Source: Alistipes_A hominis
Lineage (GTDB): Bacteria; Bacteroidota; Bacteroidia; Bacteroidales; Rikenellaceae
NCBI RefSeq assembly: GCF_014288115.1
Contig: NZ_JACOOK010000004.1
Location: 218,485-282,484 of the forward strand
Length of the DNA: 64,000 nucleotides
Direction of reading: 5' to 3'
Shown: piece by piece, positions 7,883 to 16,447 of the stretch
How the letters are laid out: each line of letters begins with the position of its first letter
Numbering within the stretch: the first letter of the stretch is position 1
The notes under the pieces: generated by a model
The model's database searches: none
The model's input: only the letters and a program-made list of their open reading frames with translations
Told to the model about the DNA's origin: nothing
Program-made: the position numbers and the translations under genes

Positions 7883-9340
7883 TTACCGGCTGAATCCGAC
7901 GGCCCGGATATTTTTTCGCGAAGCGGTTTCGCTTTCCGTCTCGATGATGCCGGTCAGCACGTCCGGCGCGTCGTCGCGCCGGTTTGCGCGGAACAGCCGC
8001 CGGAAGGTGACCAGGTCGCCGTACAGGACGTGCCAGCGGATCTGCCATCCGGCCGGCATCGCAATGCGGTTCAGTACGGCCGGGGCGTTCGACAGGATAC
8101 GGGCTTCCTTGTTGTGACTCTGGTGAAACCACTCGACCCGTACTTCGCGGCATCGTTTCGCTACTTCGCGGGCGAATCCGCGGCCGCCGTTGTTGCTTTC
8201 GATGCGGGCTGCGACGGTGCCGTTGCGTAGCAGCATGTCGGCTACCAGGATCTCCGTCTCCTCCATGCCGAGCGGCGAATAGACCGCGTCGGTAATGTAG
8301 ACGATACCGTCGCGCCCCACCTCGTAACAGACCGAGCACAGGTAGTCCTCGCCGGTATCGGCCGTGTCGGTGTAGTTGGCCCGGCGGACGGTATCTTCCG
8401 GCAGGCGGTCGTAGGTCTTGAAATTGTCGCCGTATAGCAGTCCTTCGCGTACGGCGGGATGTCCCTGGTACATTGTCTCGAACAGCAGCGGGTCGAGTCT
8501 GCGTTTTTGTTCCAGTAACCGTATGCCGTGGCGTTCCGGCCACAGCGCTTCGCCGGGCTTTCGCGGGTCGGAAGGGGTGGGGGGACTTTGTTTGACGGCT
8601 TCGAAGTTCAGGTGCAGCCATTGTTCCGCCTGCGTTTTTCCGTTATAAGATTCCGAGGAGGCGGTCAGTTCGAGTACCGGTTCGTGGGCGGCGATCCGTC
8701 CGATCAGATCGTCTTCGTGCCAGCGCGTGAAGACGATCAGTTCGCGCGAATCGTTGTGCAACCGGGTTTTGACGACCGCATTGTACCATTCCCACGCATG
8801 GTCGCGGATCAGCGGCGAATTGGCTTCGGCCGCGTCTTTATATAGGTCGTCGAGGATGAAAACGTCGACCGGGTTGCCGGTCAGCGCTCCTTCGCGCCCG
8901 ACGCTGAGCAGACCGCCCGGAGCGCCGATCAGTTCGAATTCGTCGCTCGTGCGGATCACGTTCGGTTGTTTTGCGGAGGACGTCTTGAGCCGTGTCGCGG
9001 GGAAAACGTCCCGGTAGGCGGGTTCGCTCATCAAACGTTGTACCCGGCGGTTGAAGCGGGACGCGAGCCGCAGGTTGTACGAGGCCAGCGCGATTCGGGT
9101 CTGCGGTGCGATTCCCAGCAGGTAAGCCGGCAGCAGCACCGACGACCCGAGCGATTTGCCGTGTTGCGGCGGCACCGAAACGATCAGCCTGCGGATTTGT
9201 CCGTGCGCGAAGCGGTCGAGCGTATTGTAGTAAGTGCGATGGAACGGGGTCAGGCGGATCGCCGGCTGGCAGACCCGCGCGAAATCGCATAGCGAGCGGC
9301 GGGCGAGTTCCGCCGCTGCCTGTCGTTTTGAAAGCAGCAT
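7883..9340 (-). CDS. Phage terminase large subunit
   Basis: ATPase-nuclease that cuts and packages phage DNA. Walker A is VPPQHGKS at residues 56-63, Walker B is VFILDD near residue 160, and the coupling motif appears in FTRWHEDDLIGR. The C-terminal RNase H-like nuclease domain shows YTDTADTGEDY (first acidic site), RIESNNGGRGFA (central acidic site) and a final Asp near RDDAPDVLTG. Length 485 aa is full for the family, and no stop or frameshift is seen. The terminase small subunit lies upstream on the same strand, but no portal, capsid or tail genes follow: the gene ends against the exbD terminator. It may be a domesticated or remnant packaging module. Confidence 0.9.
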   Translation of the reverse strand: MLLSKRQAAAELARRSLCDFARVCQPAIRLTPFHRTYYNTLDRFAHGQIRRLIVSVPPQHGKSLGSSVLLPAYLLGIAPQTRIALASYNLRLASRFNRRVQRLMSEPAYRDVFPATRLKTSSAKQPNVIRTSDEFELIGAPGGLLSVGREGALTGNPVDVFILDDLYKDAAEANSPLIRDHAWEWYNAVVKTRLHNDSRELIVFTRWHEDDLIGRIAAHEPVLELTASSESYNGKTQAEQWLHLNFEAVKQSPPTPSDPRKPGEALWPERHGIRLLEQKRRLDPLLFETMYQGHPAVREGLLYGDNFKTYDRLPEDTVRRANYTDTADTGEDYLCSVCYEVGRDGIVYITDAVYSPLGMEETEILVADMLLRNGTVAARIESNNGGRGFAREVAKRCREVRVEWFHQSHNKEARILSNAPAVLNRIAMPAGWQIRWHVLYGDLVTFRRLFRANRRDDAPDVLTGIIETESETASRKNIRAVGFSR

Positions 9341-9445
9341 AGATCGGTATGGTTAAGACGAAAAGTTACGGGGGCGGTTTCCATTTTACCGGAGTCGGAT
9401 TCGGTCGTACTCCGGAGTAAATTTCGGACGGGTACGACCGGTTCG

Positions 9446-9985
9446 TCAGAGTTCCGACAATCCCGAAATTTCACGGAGCGCCTGTTCGGACAGTCCCGAC
9501 AGGTCGGGACGGTCGTCGTCCGCAGTGTCGTTGTCCGGAGGACTGCCCGTGTCGGCAGCGGATTTTGCGCACCATCGTTGCGGATCGAGGTTCGACAGCG
9601 CGAATGTGATCGCCGCCAGGTCGGGGGCGACCTGCTTGCGGGTGATCGTTTCGTTTTTGATTCGTTTGTTGCCGTCTCCGTCGTATTCGTAGGTCGTCTT
9701 GACCTCTTTCAGCAGGTAGCCCCGGATTCGTTTTTCGAGGCTTTTCAGGGCTTTGGGGTATAACGTGGAGGATGCCTTCTCCTGCCGGGCCGGGGCGGGA
9801 GCCCCTGCGGAAACGGACGAAACGGAAGCTTTTTCGGAATCGGTCATGGTTTTTCGGTTTGTGCCGGGAAGCGCGTCGGGCGCCGATGCGCTTCCCGTAC
9901 TTGTTTCCGGGTCGGAGCGCCGGGGCGGTCGCGCGACCGGGATGCGTTTCCCGCCGGACCTGTACGCCGGACCTGTCATGTTCAT
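9446..9985 (-). CDS. Terminase small subunit-like protein
   Basis: Residues 70-135 resemble phage terminase small subunits. A helix (YPKALKSLEKRIRGYLLKEV) leads to YEYDGDGNKRIKNETITRKQ, followed by VAPDLAAITFALSNLDPQRW; in relatives this last part reads roughly APDLTAIIFWLKNR.P..W. The first 60 residues are low-complexity and the true start is uncertain; an in-frame ATG at 9847 (residue 47) would remove most of that part. The tail is Asp/Ser-rich. It lies 105 bases upstream of the large subunit on the same strand, which supports a DNA-recognition role in packaging. Confidence 0.65.
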   Translation of the reverse strand: MNMTGPAYRSGGKRIPVARPPRRSDPETSTGSASAPDALPGTNRKTMTDSEKASVSSVSAGAPAPARQEKASSTLYPKALKSLEKRIRGYLLKEVKTTYEYDGDGNKRIKNETITRKQVAPDLAAITFALSNLDPQRWCAKSAADTGSPPDNDTADDDRPDLSGLSEQALREISGLSEL

Positions 9986-10004
9986 AAGGCAGGATCTCCG
10001 ATGT

Positions 10005-10283
10005 TTAGAACCGGCTTTCGAGGAATCGGTTCAGGGTGTTCCAACTGAAATCGCTTTGCTGCTCCCCATCGATCAGGGCGATGTCGTAGTTCCACCACAC
10101 CGGGAGTACCGAGAGGATGATTCCGGTTTCCGGGGCGCGGCAAATGATCAGCGTACAGGTCAGCGAGGAATAGAATTCGTCGGTGTCGTATTCGACGGTG
10201 CCGTTAAAAAAATCTTTTTCCCGAATTTTTTCCAATAGAAGTTCCGCAATTTCTTCGTAAATTTGTTTGGTGATCGTGATCAT
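10005..10283 (-). CDS. Hypothetical 92-aa protein of the phage-like island
   Basis: I do not recognise the family. The protein is acidic, begins MITITKQIYEEIAELLLEK, and has no signal peptide or membrane segment. The middle (SSLTCTLIICRAPETGIILSVLPVWW) looks like beta strands. It lies 19 bases upstream of the terminase small subunit on the same strand, so it may be the first gene of that operon. It is divergent from the repressor gene, and the 200-base space between them is clearly AT-rich. Confidence 0.6.
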   Translation of the reverse strand: MITITKQIYEEIAELLLEKIREKDFFNGTVEYDTDEFYSSLTCTLIICRAPETGIILSVLPVWWNYDIALIDGEQQSDFSWNTLNRFLESRF

Positions 10284-10400
10284 AATTCTTGCAGTTTTGA
10301 ATACAAAGATTAAATAAGAACGGTTCGAAATGGATTATACAATTTTTGAATCTAAGATTTGAATTTGGAAGGCTTGTAATAGTCTTTATATCAATTTCTA

Positions 10401-10431
10401 TTTGAATTTCGTGTAAAACTGTTTAACTTTG
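10401..10431 (+). promoter_or_regulatory. Promoter of the repressor gene
   Basis: TTTG at 10401-10404 and TAACTTTG at 10424-10431 have exactly 19 nt between them: a consensus Bacteroidota promoter. It lies 53 bases before the ATG at 10484, within the divergent region facing the minus-strand phage genes. Confidence 0.8.
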
Positions 10432-10483
10432 CAGTACAAATATAAGTTCAATATTTTAATAAAACACATTTTTGCCTGAAAAA

Positions 10484-11182
10484 ATGCAAAAAAATAACGA
10501 TATCCGTATTTTGTGCGACCGGCTGCGTATGATTCGCTCTGAATTGTCGATGACTCAAGAAGATATGGCCCGTATCATAGGGATCGGTAAAAGCGCGTTG
10601 TCGATGATCGAAACCGGAAGGGCGTCGTTGTCGGAACGAAACCGCAATATTTTGATTCAAACATTGAATGTCAATCCGGAATGGCTTGAATCCGGAACGG
10701 GAGCCATGTTCAACGAGCAGTTCCCCGAGCGGACTTTCCTGAAGGGGAGCGACCGCCCGGTCGGATCGCAGAGCGTGCCGCTGTACAACGTGGAGGGGAC
10801 GGCGGGCCTCGTTCCGCTATTTCTGGACAAGGCGTCCCGGCAGCCGGTGGATTACATCCACATTCCGAATCTGCCGAAGTGCGACGGGGCGATTTATGTC
10901 GTAGGCGACAGCATGTATCCGTTGCTCAAAAGCGGCGATATCGTGCTGTACAAGCAGTTGAACGACATCAACGACATTTTCTGGGGCGATATGTACCTGC
11001 TTTCGATCGACATCGACGGCGAGGAGTACATTACGGTCAAATATATCCAGAAGTCCGACAAGGAGGGGTGCGTCAGACTGGTGAGCCAGAATGTCCATCA
11101 TGCCGACAAGGACGTCGAAATATCCAGAATCCGTGCGCTGGCTTTCGTGAAAGCCAGCATACGGATGAACTCGATCCGGTAA
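10484..11182 (+). CDS. XRE-family HTH repressor with S24 (LexA/CI-like) self-cleavage domain
   Basis: Phage-type transcriptional repressor. Residues ~6-65 form an XRE helix-turn-helix (LSMTQEDMARIIGIGKSALS, then TGRASLSERN). The C-terminal half is an S24 domain with all expected autocleavage residues: an Ala-Gly bond at residues 107-108 (GTAGLV), the nucleophile Ser143 in VVGDSMYP, and Lys186 in ITVKYIQK. The spacing resembles LexA. Such repressors are inactivated by RecA during DNA damage. I chose ATG 10484; TTG 10472 would add four residues. It is divergent from the terminase cluster, and ung starts 21 bases downstream. RecA dependence is inferred. Confidence 0.88.
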   Translation: MQKNNDIRILCDRLRMIRSELSMTQEDMARIIGIGKSALSMIETGRASLSERNRNILIQTLNVNPEWLESGTGAMFNEQFPERTFLKGSDRPVGSQSVPLYNVEGTAGLVPLFLDKASRQPVDYIHIPNLPKCDGAIYVVGDSMYPLLKSGDIVLYKQLNDINDIFWGDMYLLSIDIDGEEYITVKYIQKSDKEGCVRLVSQNVHHADKDVEISRIRALAFVKASIRMNSIR

Positions 11183-11203
11183 CTAACCTAAATTTATAGC
11201 GAT

Positions 11204-11866
11204 ATGAACGTAAAGATAGCTCCGCGGTGGAAAGATCTGATCGGAGCGGAGTTTGAGAAACCCTATTTCGAGCAGCTTGCCGCGTTCGTCAAACAGGAAT
11301 ATGCCACGAGGCAGGTTTTTCCCGCCGGGAAAAATATTTTCCGGGCGTTCGATAAGTGCGATCCGGACGATCTGAAGGTCGTGATTATCGGGCAGGACCC
11401 TTATCACGGCGTCGGGCAGGCCAACGGCCTGTGTTTCTCTGTAAACGACGGGGTGCAGTTTCCGCCGTCGCTGGTCAATATTTTCCAGGAGGTGAACGCC
11501 GATACGGGGACGCCGGTTCCGCAGAGCGGCAACCTCGACCGTTGGGCCGAACAGGGTGTGTTGCTGTTGAACGCCGTGTTGACGGTGCGCGCCCACGAGG
11601 CGACTTCGCATGCCGGAAAAGGGTGGGAGCAGTTTACCGATGCCGTCGTACAGGCTATCGCGCGGCAAAAACAGGGGATTGTCTACATGCTGTGGGGGTC
11701 TTACGCCCAGCGTAAGGCGTCGATGGTCGATCCGCAGCGGAATTGTATCCTGAAGACCGTGCATCCGTCCCCGCTGTCGGCTTACCGGGGCTTTTTCGGG
11801 TGCCGTCATTTCAGTCAGGCGAATCAATACCTGCAAAGTATCGGAAGGACACCGATCCGCTGGTAG
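11204..11866 (+). CDS. ung: Uracil-DNA glycosylase, family 1
   Basis: DNA repair enzyme that removes uracil from DNA to start base excision repair. Signatures are VVIIGQDPYHGVGQANGLCF (catalytic Asp, near residue 65) and TVHPSPLSAYRGFFGC near the C terminus (catalytic His and minor-groove loop), together with LLLNAVLTV. Length 220 aa is normal. It begins 21 bases after the S24 repressor and is probably read from the repressor promoter, because no other promoter is obvious in the gap. In many bacteria ung is a stand-alone housekeeping gene, so this coupling could tie it to the DNA-damage response. Confidence 0.95.
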   Translation: MNVKIAPRWKDLIGAEFEKPYFEQLAAFVKQEYATRQVFPAGKNIFRAFDKCDPDDLKVVIIGQDPYHGVGQANGLCFSVNDGVQFPPSLVNIFQEVNADTGTPVPQSGNLDRWAEQGVLLLNAVLTVRAHEATSHAGKGWEQFTDAVVQAIARQKQGIVYMLWGSYAQRKASMVDPQRNCILKTVHPSPLSAYRGFFGCRHFSQANQYLQSIGRTPIRW

Positions 11867-11869
11867 CGG

Positions 11870-12045
11870 GTACGAACGAATTAATTCATAAAGCGGCTTA
11901 CGGGACCGGAGGCTCCTGCATGGTCGTTAAGGACGGACCGATTTATCTGTACTACACTTATTGCGGCGACGGCATCGTTTACGACATTCGTTTGGCTACG
12001 GCCGATGCGAACGATCCGAATTGGCCTGCCGCGCTGACCGAATGA
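11870..12045 (+). pseudogene. C-terminal fragment of a beta-propeller glycosidase-like protein
   Basis: After the ung stop an open frame encodes about 58 residues. It contains GTGGSCMVVKDGPIYLYYTY, then CGDGIVYDIRLATADAND and PNWPAALTE. The [Y]YLYYTYCGDGI...RLATA pattern resembles blades of five-bladed propeller glycosidases (GH43-like). It has no start of its own in a sensible place; in this frame the upstream part runs antiparallel to no known domain and overlaps ung in another frame. It looks like a relic whose 5' part was deleted when ung or the phage island reached this position. Family assignment is tentative. Confidence 0.45.
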
Positions 12046-12049
12046 AAAG

Positions 12050-12085
12050 CGCCCGGATCGTTCCTGTATGAACGTCCGGGCGTTT
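12050..12085. terminator. Bidirectional terminator between ung region and guaA
   Basis: Inverted repeat CGCCCGGATCGTTC/GAACGTCCGGGCG with a short loop and A/T runs on both sides. It sits between the convergent ung region (plus) and guaA (minus). Confidence 0.75.
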
Positions 12086-12101
12086 GATTCGGTGAATCGT
12101 C

Positions 12102-13631
12102 CTATTCCCACTCGATCGTTGCGGGCGGTTTCGAACTGATGTCGTAAACGACGCGATTGATTCCTTTTACGCGGTTGATGATGTCGTTCGAGACTTTAGC
12201 GAGAAAATCGTAGGGCAGGTGTACCCAGTCGGCGGTCATGCCGTCCGTCGAGGTGACCGCGCGCAGCGCTACGCAGTTTTCATAAGTGCGTTCGTCGCCC
12301 ATCACGCCGACCGACTGAACCGGCAGCAGCATCACGCCCGCCTGCCAGACCTGATCGTACAGTCCCGACTCTTTCAGTCCGTCGATAAAGATTTTATCGG
12401 CTTCTTGCAGGATACGGACTTTCTCGGCCGTCACTTCGCCGAGGATACGGATGCCGAGTCCCGGCCCCGGGAACGGATGGCGCCCGAGGATATCCGCCGG
12501 AACGTTCAACTGGCGTCCCACGCGGCGTACTTCGTCCTTGAACAGCAGTCGCAGCGGTTCGACGATTTTGAGGTTCATCTTTTCGGGCAGCCCCCCTACG
12601 TTGTGGTGCGATTTGATCGTCGCCGACGGGCCGTTGACCGAGATCGATTCGATCACGTCGGGATAGATCGTTCCCTGGGCGAGCCACTTCACGTCGGTCA
12701 GTTTCTGCGCCTCGGCGTCGAATACTTCGATGAAATCGCGGCCGATAATCTTCCGTTTCTTTTCCGGGTCGGTCACGCCGGCCAGGTCGGCGAGGAATTT
12801 ATCGCCGGCCCGTACGCCGATTACGTTCAGTCCCATCGACTCGTAGGATTTCAGCACCGATTCGAATTCGTCTTTGCGAAGCAGGCCCATATCGACGAAG
12901 ATGCAGACCAACTGATCGCCTACCGCTTTGTGCAGCAGTTCGGCCGCCACCGACGAATCGACGCCGCCGGAGAGTCCCAGCAATACCTTGTCGCCTTTGA
13001 TCTTGTCGCGCAGTTCGCGGACGGTCGATTCGATGAACGAGTCGGGCGTCCACTGTTGGCGGCAGCCGCAGATATCCACGACGAAATGTTTCAGCAGTTG
13101 TTTGCCTTCGGTCGAATGGTACACTTCCGGGTGAAACTGGATGCCCCAGGTCTGTTCGCCTTCGATCTGGAAGGCGGCGACCGGAACGGTGTCCGTGCTG
13201 GCGATGATGCGGTAGTTTTCCGGAATCTTCACGATCGTATCTCCGTGCGACATCCATACTTGCGTCCTGTCCGAAAGGCCTGCGATCAGCGGGTTGTTCG
13301 CAACGACTTTCGATAGTATCGCGCGTCCGTATTCCCTTGTGGCCGATGGTCTTACCTCGCCGCCGAATTGTTGCGACAGGTACTGGGCCCCGTAGCAGAC
13401 GCCCAGCATCGGAAGGCGTCCCTTGATCGCCGACAGGTCTGCCTGAGGCGCCTGGGCGTCCCGTACCGAATAAGGACTTCCGGAGAGGATCACTCCTCTG
13501 ACCGATTCGTCCGGCTGAGGGAAGTGGTTGTACGGATGGATTTCGCAATAGACGTTCAGCTCGCGCACGCGGCGTGCGATCAGCTGCGTGTACTGTGAAC
13601 CGAAATCGAGAATCAAGATTTTTTCCTGCAT
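12102..13631 (-). CDS. guaA: GMP synthase (glutamine-hydrolysing)
   Basis: Converts XMP to GMP with glutamine and ATP. The N-terminal class I amidotransferase domain begins ILILDFGSQYTQLIARRVRE; its nucleophilic Cys is in LGVCYGAQYL and the His/Glu pair in QFHPEVYHS. The ATP-pyrophosphatase domain has the P-loop LSGGVDSSVAAELLH near residue 225, followed by FVDMGLLRKDE. The C-terminal dimerisation domain ends YDISSKPPATIEWE, the usual GuaA terminus. Length 509 aa is normal. It starts 27 bases after pheT on the same strand and is probably cotranscribed with it. Confidence 0.97.
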   Translation of the reverse strand: MQEKILILDFGSQYTQLIARRVRELNVYCEIHPYNHFPQPDESVRGVILSGSPYSVRDAQAPQADLSAIKGRLPMLGVCYGAQYLSQQFGGEVRPSATREYGRAILSKVVANNPLIAGLSDRTQVWMSHGDTIVKIPENYRIIASTDTVPVAAFQIEGEQTWGIQFHPEVYHSTEGKQLLKHFVVDICGCRQQWTPDSFIESTVRELRDKIKGDKVLLGLSGGVDSSVAAELLHKAVGDQLVCIFVDMGLLRKDEFESVLKSYESMGLNVIGVRAGDKFLADLAGVTDPEKKRKIIGRDFIEVFDAEAQKLTDVKWLAQGTIYPDVIESISVNGPSATIKSHHNVGGLPEKMNLKIVEPLRLLFKDEVRRVGRQLNVPADILGRHPFPGPGLGIRILGEVTAEKVRILQEADKIFIDGLKESGLYDQVWQAGVMLLPVQSVGVMGDERTYENCVALRAVTSTDGMTADWVHLPYDFLAKVSNDIINRVKGINRVVYDISSKPPATIEWE

Positions 13632-13658
13632 ATTCTGTTAGATGTGTTTTTCGTGCGT

Positions 13659-16121
13659 TTAGCGGATCTGCGCTCCGGCCTGCCGTTCGAATTCGCGGAT
13701 CAGATTGCCCATCGTCCGGTCGATCACTTGGTCGGTCAGCGTTTTTTCACGGTCTTCGAGGACGAAACTCAGCGCGTACGATTTTTTGCCTTCCGGCAGC
13801 TTGTCGCCCTCGTATACGTCGAACAGCGATACGCTCTTCAATAGTTTTTTCTCGGTCGCGAAAGCAATCCTGCGCAGTTGCGCGAAGTTGACGCTCTTGT
13901 CCACGAGCAGTGCCAGGTCGCGTTTCACTTCCGGGTATTTTGGCAGTTCGCTGACCGTGACCGTATGGTTTCGGGTCAGTTTGACCAGCGCGTCGAAATT
14001 CAGTTCGAGGTAATAAACGTCCGCTTTAACGTCGAACAGGTTGCGGATCTTCCGCGACACGACGCCCATTTCGAGCAGCGGTTGTCTGCCGTTGAATTTG
14101 CAGCGGACCGCTTCGGCATACAGGTCGCTGTCGAGCGGTTCGGTGGTCGCGTCGTTCAGGTCGACACCGAATTTTTTCAGCACTTTTTCAGCCGCGCTCC
14201 GTAGCGTGTAAAAAGTGCTCGGCTGCGATTGAACGTTCCACGAAGCCGCGTGGTCTGCGCCGGTTATGGCCATCGAAACCATTGCCCGCTGGCTGTACGG
14301 CGCGAGCCCTCCCTCTTCGGCTTTTGCCGGATCGTAAGAGTAGCAGTTGCCGAATTCGTAGATTTTCAGGTCTCCGTTGCGGCGGTTGACGTTCAGTTGG
14401 ATCGCCTCCATTGCGTTGAACAACAGTGTTTGACGCATTACGCTCAGGTCGTTGCTGAGCGGGTTGAGAATCTGCACGCAATTTTCGGCTTTGTAGGCCG
14501 ATAAGTTTTCGTAATAGGCCGCTTTAGTCAGCGAATTACTCATAATCTCTAAAAATCCGTTGGCGCTCAGCGTATCGGAGAGCATGTTGATCAGCTTGTC
14601 GCGGTTCGGCTTCGGAGCGTAGGAGAGCGTCGAGTTGACGTGCATCGGGATCTCTACGTTGTCGTAGCCGTAAATCCGCAGGATGTCTTCCACGAGGTCG
14701 GCCTCGCGCCGCACGTCGACGCGGTAAGGCGGTACGCAGACCTGCCATGCGCCGTCGCGTTCCGATTCGATCGTCACGCCGAGCGCGTCGATGATTTTCC
14801 GGACGGTCGTCTCCGGGATCGCTTTGCCGATCAGCCGGACGATCCGGTCGTACGACACCTCGAACCGGAACGGCTCGATCCGCACCGGGTAGATGTCGGT
14901 TACGGCCGAAGTAACGACGCCTCCGGCCAGTTCGCGGATCAGCAGCGCGGCGCGCCTGAGCGCGTAAGGCGTCATGTCCGGGTCGATTCCGCGTTCGTAG
15001 CGGAACGACGCGTCGGTACTCAGTCCGTGGCGTTTGGCCGTTTTGCGGATCCAGACAGGGTTGAAATAGGCGCTCTCGATAAATACTTCGGTCGTCGAGT
15101 CCGATACGCCCGAGTCGAGTCCGCCGAACACGCCGGCGATACACATCGGCCCTTCGGCGTTGCAGATCATCAGGTCTTCGGCCGACAGTTTGCGTTCCAC
15201 ACCGTCCAGCGTAACGAACGGCGTCCCTTCCGGGCAGGTTCTCACGACGATTTTGTCTCCTTTGATTTTCGCCGCGTCGAATGCGTGCAACGGTTGTCCG
15301 GTTTCGTGTAAAATGAAGTTCGTGATGTCGACCACGTTGTTTTTCGGGTTAATGCCGATAGCTCGCAGGCGTTGTTGCAACCAGTCCGGCGAAGGCGCGA
15401 TTTTGATTCCGGTCATCGTTACGCCCATGTAACGCGGCGCGGCTTCGGAATCGGCTACCTCCACGGCGATGGTTTTCGAATCGTTGTCCCGGCCGAACGC
15501 GTCGACCGCAGGCAGGATCAGTTCGTGCGGGATGTCGTTGGCCTTCAGGTAGACGGCCAGGTCGCGCGCTACGCCGTAGTGCGACATCGCGTCGGCCCGG
15601 TTCGGCGTCAGGCCGATTTCGAGCAGGTAATCGTCTTCCAATTGGAAATATTCTTTCGCCGGAGTTCCCGCTTTCACGTCGGCCGGCAGTACGATGATTC
15701 CTTCGTGGCTCGTTCCCACGCCGATCTCGTCTTCGGCGCACAGCATACCGAATGATTCGACGCCGCGGATTTTACTTTTTTTGATCTTGAAGCCGTTCTC
15801 TTCGCCGGTCGGATACAGCATGGCGTTGATCGTCGCTACGACCACTTTCTGTCCGGCCGCTACGTTCGGCGCGCCGCATACGATCTGGGTCGGCTGCCCG
15901 TCGCCGAGGTCGACCGTCGTTACGTGCAGTTTGTCGGCGTCCGGGTGTTTGTCGCAGGTCAGCACTTCGCCGACGACCAGTCCGGCGAGTCCCCCGCGGA
16001 TCGATTCCGCTTTTTCGAATCCCTCGACTTCGAGTCCGATCTGGGTCAGTGTCCGGGAGATCTGTTCGGCGTTCAGGTTGGTTTTGATATAGGCTTTCAG
16101 CCAGTTCAATGAAATTTTCAT
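13659..16121 (-). CDS. pheT: Phenylalanine-tRNA ligase beta subunit
   Basis: Large subunit of the (alpha-beta)2 phenylalanyl-tRNA synthetase. Domains in order: tRNA-binding OB fold (VVGEVLTCDKHPDADKLHVT, about residues 48-70), B3/4 editing domain, B5 domain, catalytic-like core (RIYGYDNVEIPMHVNSTLSY) and the C-terminal FDX-ACB anticodon-binding domain (LPKYPEVKRDLALLVDKSVN). Length 820 aa is typical for Bacteroidota. pheS is not in the window, so the subunits are encoded apart. guaA follows 27 bases downstream. Confidence 0.97.
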   Translation of the reverse strand: MKISLNWLKAYIKTNLNAEQISRTLTQIGLEVEGFEKAESIRGGLAGLVVGEVLTCDKHPDADKLHVTTVDLGDGQPTQIVCGAPNVAAGQKVVVATINAMLYPTGEENGFKIKKSKIRGVESFGMLCAEDEIGVGTSHEGIIVLPADVKAGTPAKEYFQLEDDYLLEIGLTPNRADAMSHYGVARDLAVYLKANDIPHELILPAVDAFGRDNDSKTIAVEVADSEAAPRYMGVTMTGIKIAPSPDWLQQRLRAIGINPKNNVVDITNFILHETGQPLHAFDAAKIKGDKIVVRTCPEGTPFVTLDGVERKLSAEDLMICNAEGPMCIAGVFGGLDSGVSDSTTEVFIESAYFNPVWIRKTAKRHGLSTDASFRYERGIDPDMTPYALRRAALLIRELAGGVVTSAVTDIYPVRIEPFRFEVSYDRIVRLIGKAIPETTVRKIIDALGVTIESERDGAWQVCVPPYRVDVRREADLVEDILRIYGYDNVEIPMHVNSTLSYAPKPNRDKLINMLSDTLSANGFLEIMSNSLTKAAYYENLSAYKAENCVQILNPLSNDLSVMRQTLLFNAMEAIQLNVNRRNGDLKIYEFGNCYSYDPAKAEEGGLAPYSQRAMVSMAITGADHAASWNVQSQPSTFYTLRSAAEKVLKKFGVDLNDATTEPLDSDLYAEAVRCKFNGRQPLLEMGVVSRKIRNLFDVKADVYYLELNFDALVKLTRNHTVTVSELPKYPEVKRDLALLVDKSVNFAQLRRIAFATEKKLLKSVSLFDVYEGDKLPEGKKSYALSFVLEDREKTLTDQVIDRTMGNLIREFERQAGAQIR

Positions 16122-16447
16122 CGTTCTATCTTGTTTTCCTTTTAATTTGTCGTCGATTGTTTCGGGCAGTCGGGCTTTCCTCCGGAAATCGGCCGGTGTT
16201 CCGGTCGCCTGAAATAGGTGCGAAAGTTACGAAAAGTTTTACAAAGTATCTAATTTCAGCGGGTACGCCCGGCGATAAATGCGGATAATTCGTATCGGAC
16301 GGCGGCGGCTCATTCCTTATCTTCACAAGCTCCGGCAGCGATACCGGGTTCCGTCGTCACCGAGGTGCTTCCGAACGGAGAATCGCACATCAAAAAATAA
16401 AGCGCTATGAATGAGCGCTTTATTAGGTAGTTTATAAAAATATGTTT
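16122..16447. other. Intergenic region pheT/lysA
   Basis: This stretch holds the upstream region of pheT, which is transcribed leftward, and at its right end the lysA terminator. Short open frames here have no recognisable content. I see no RNA gene. Confidence 0.5.
16396..16424 (-). terminator. Terminator of the lysC-lysA operon
   Basis: An 11-bp perfect stem (AATAAAGCGCT/AGCGCTTTATT) is followed on the minus strand by a T run, 24 bases beyond the lysA stop. Confidence 0.85.

Noticed and set aside
11743..11866. 5' part of the open frame that contains the glycosidase fragment
   Set aside because: This part overlaps ung in another frame and has no similarity to the fragment; only the part after the ung stop was kept as a relic.
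16126..16326. 66-codon minus-strand frame between pheT and lysA
   Set aside because: Low-complexity, charged composition, no start context and no recognisable content.
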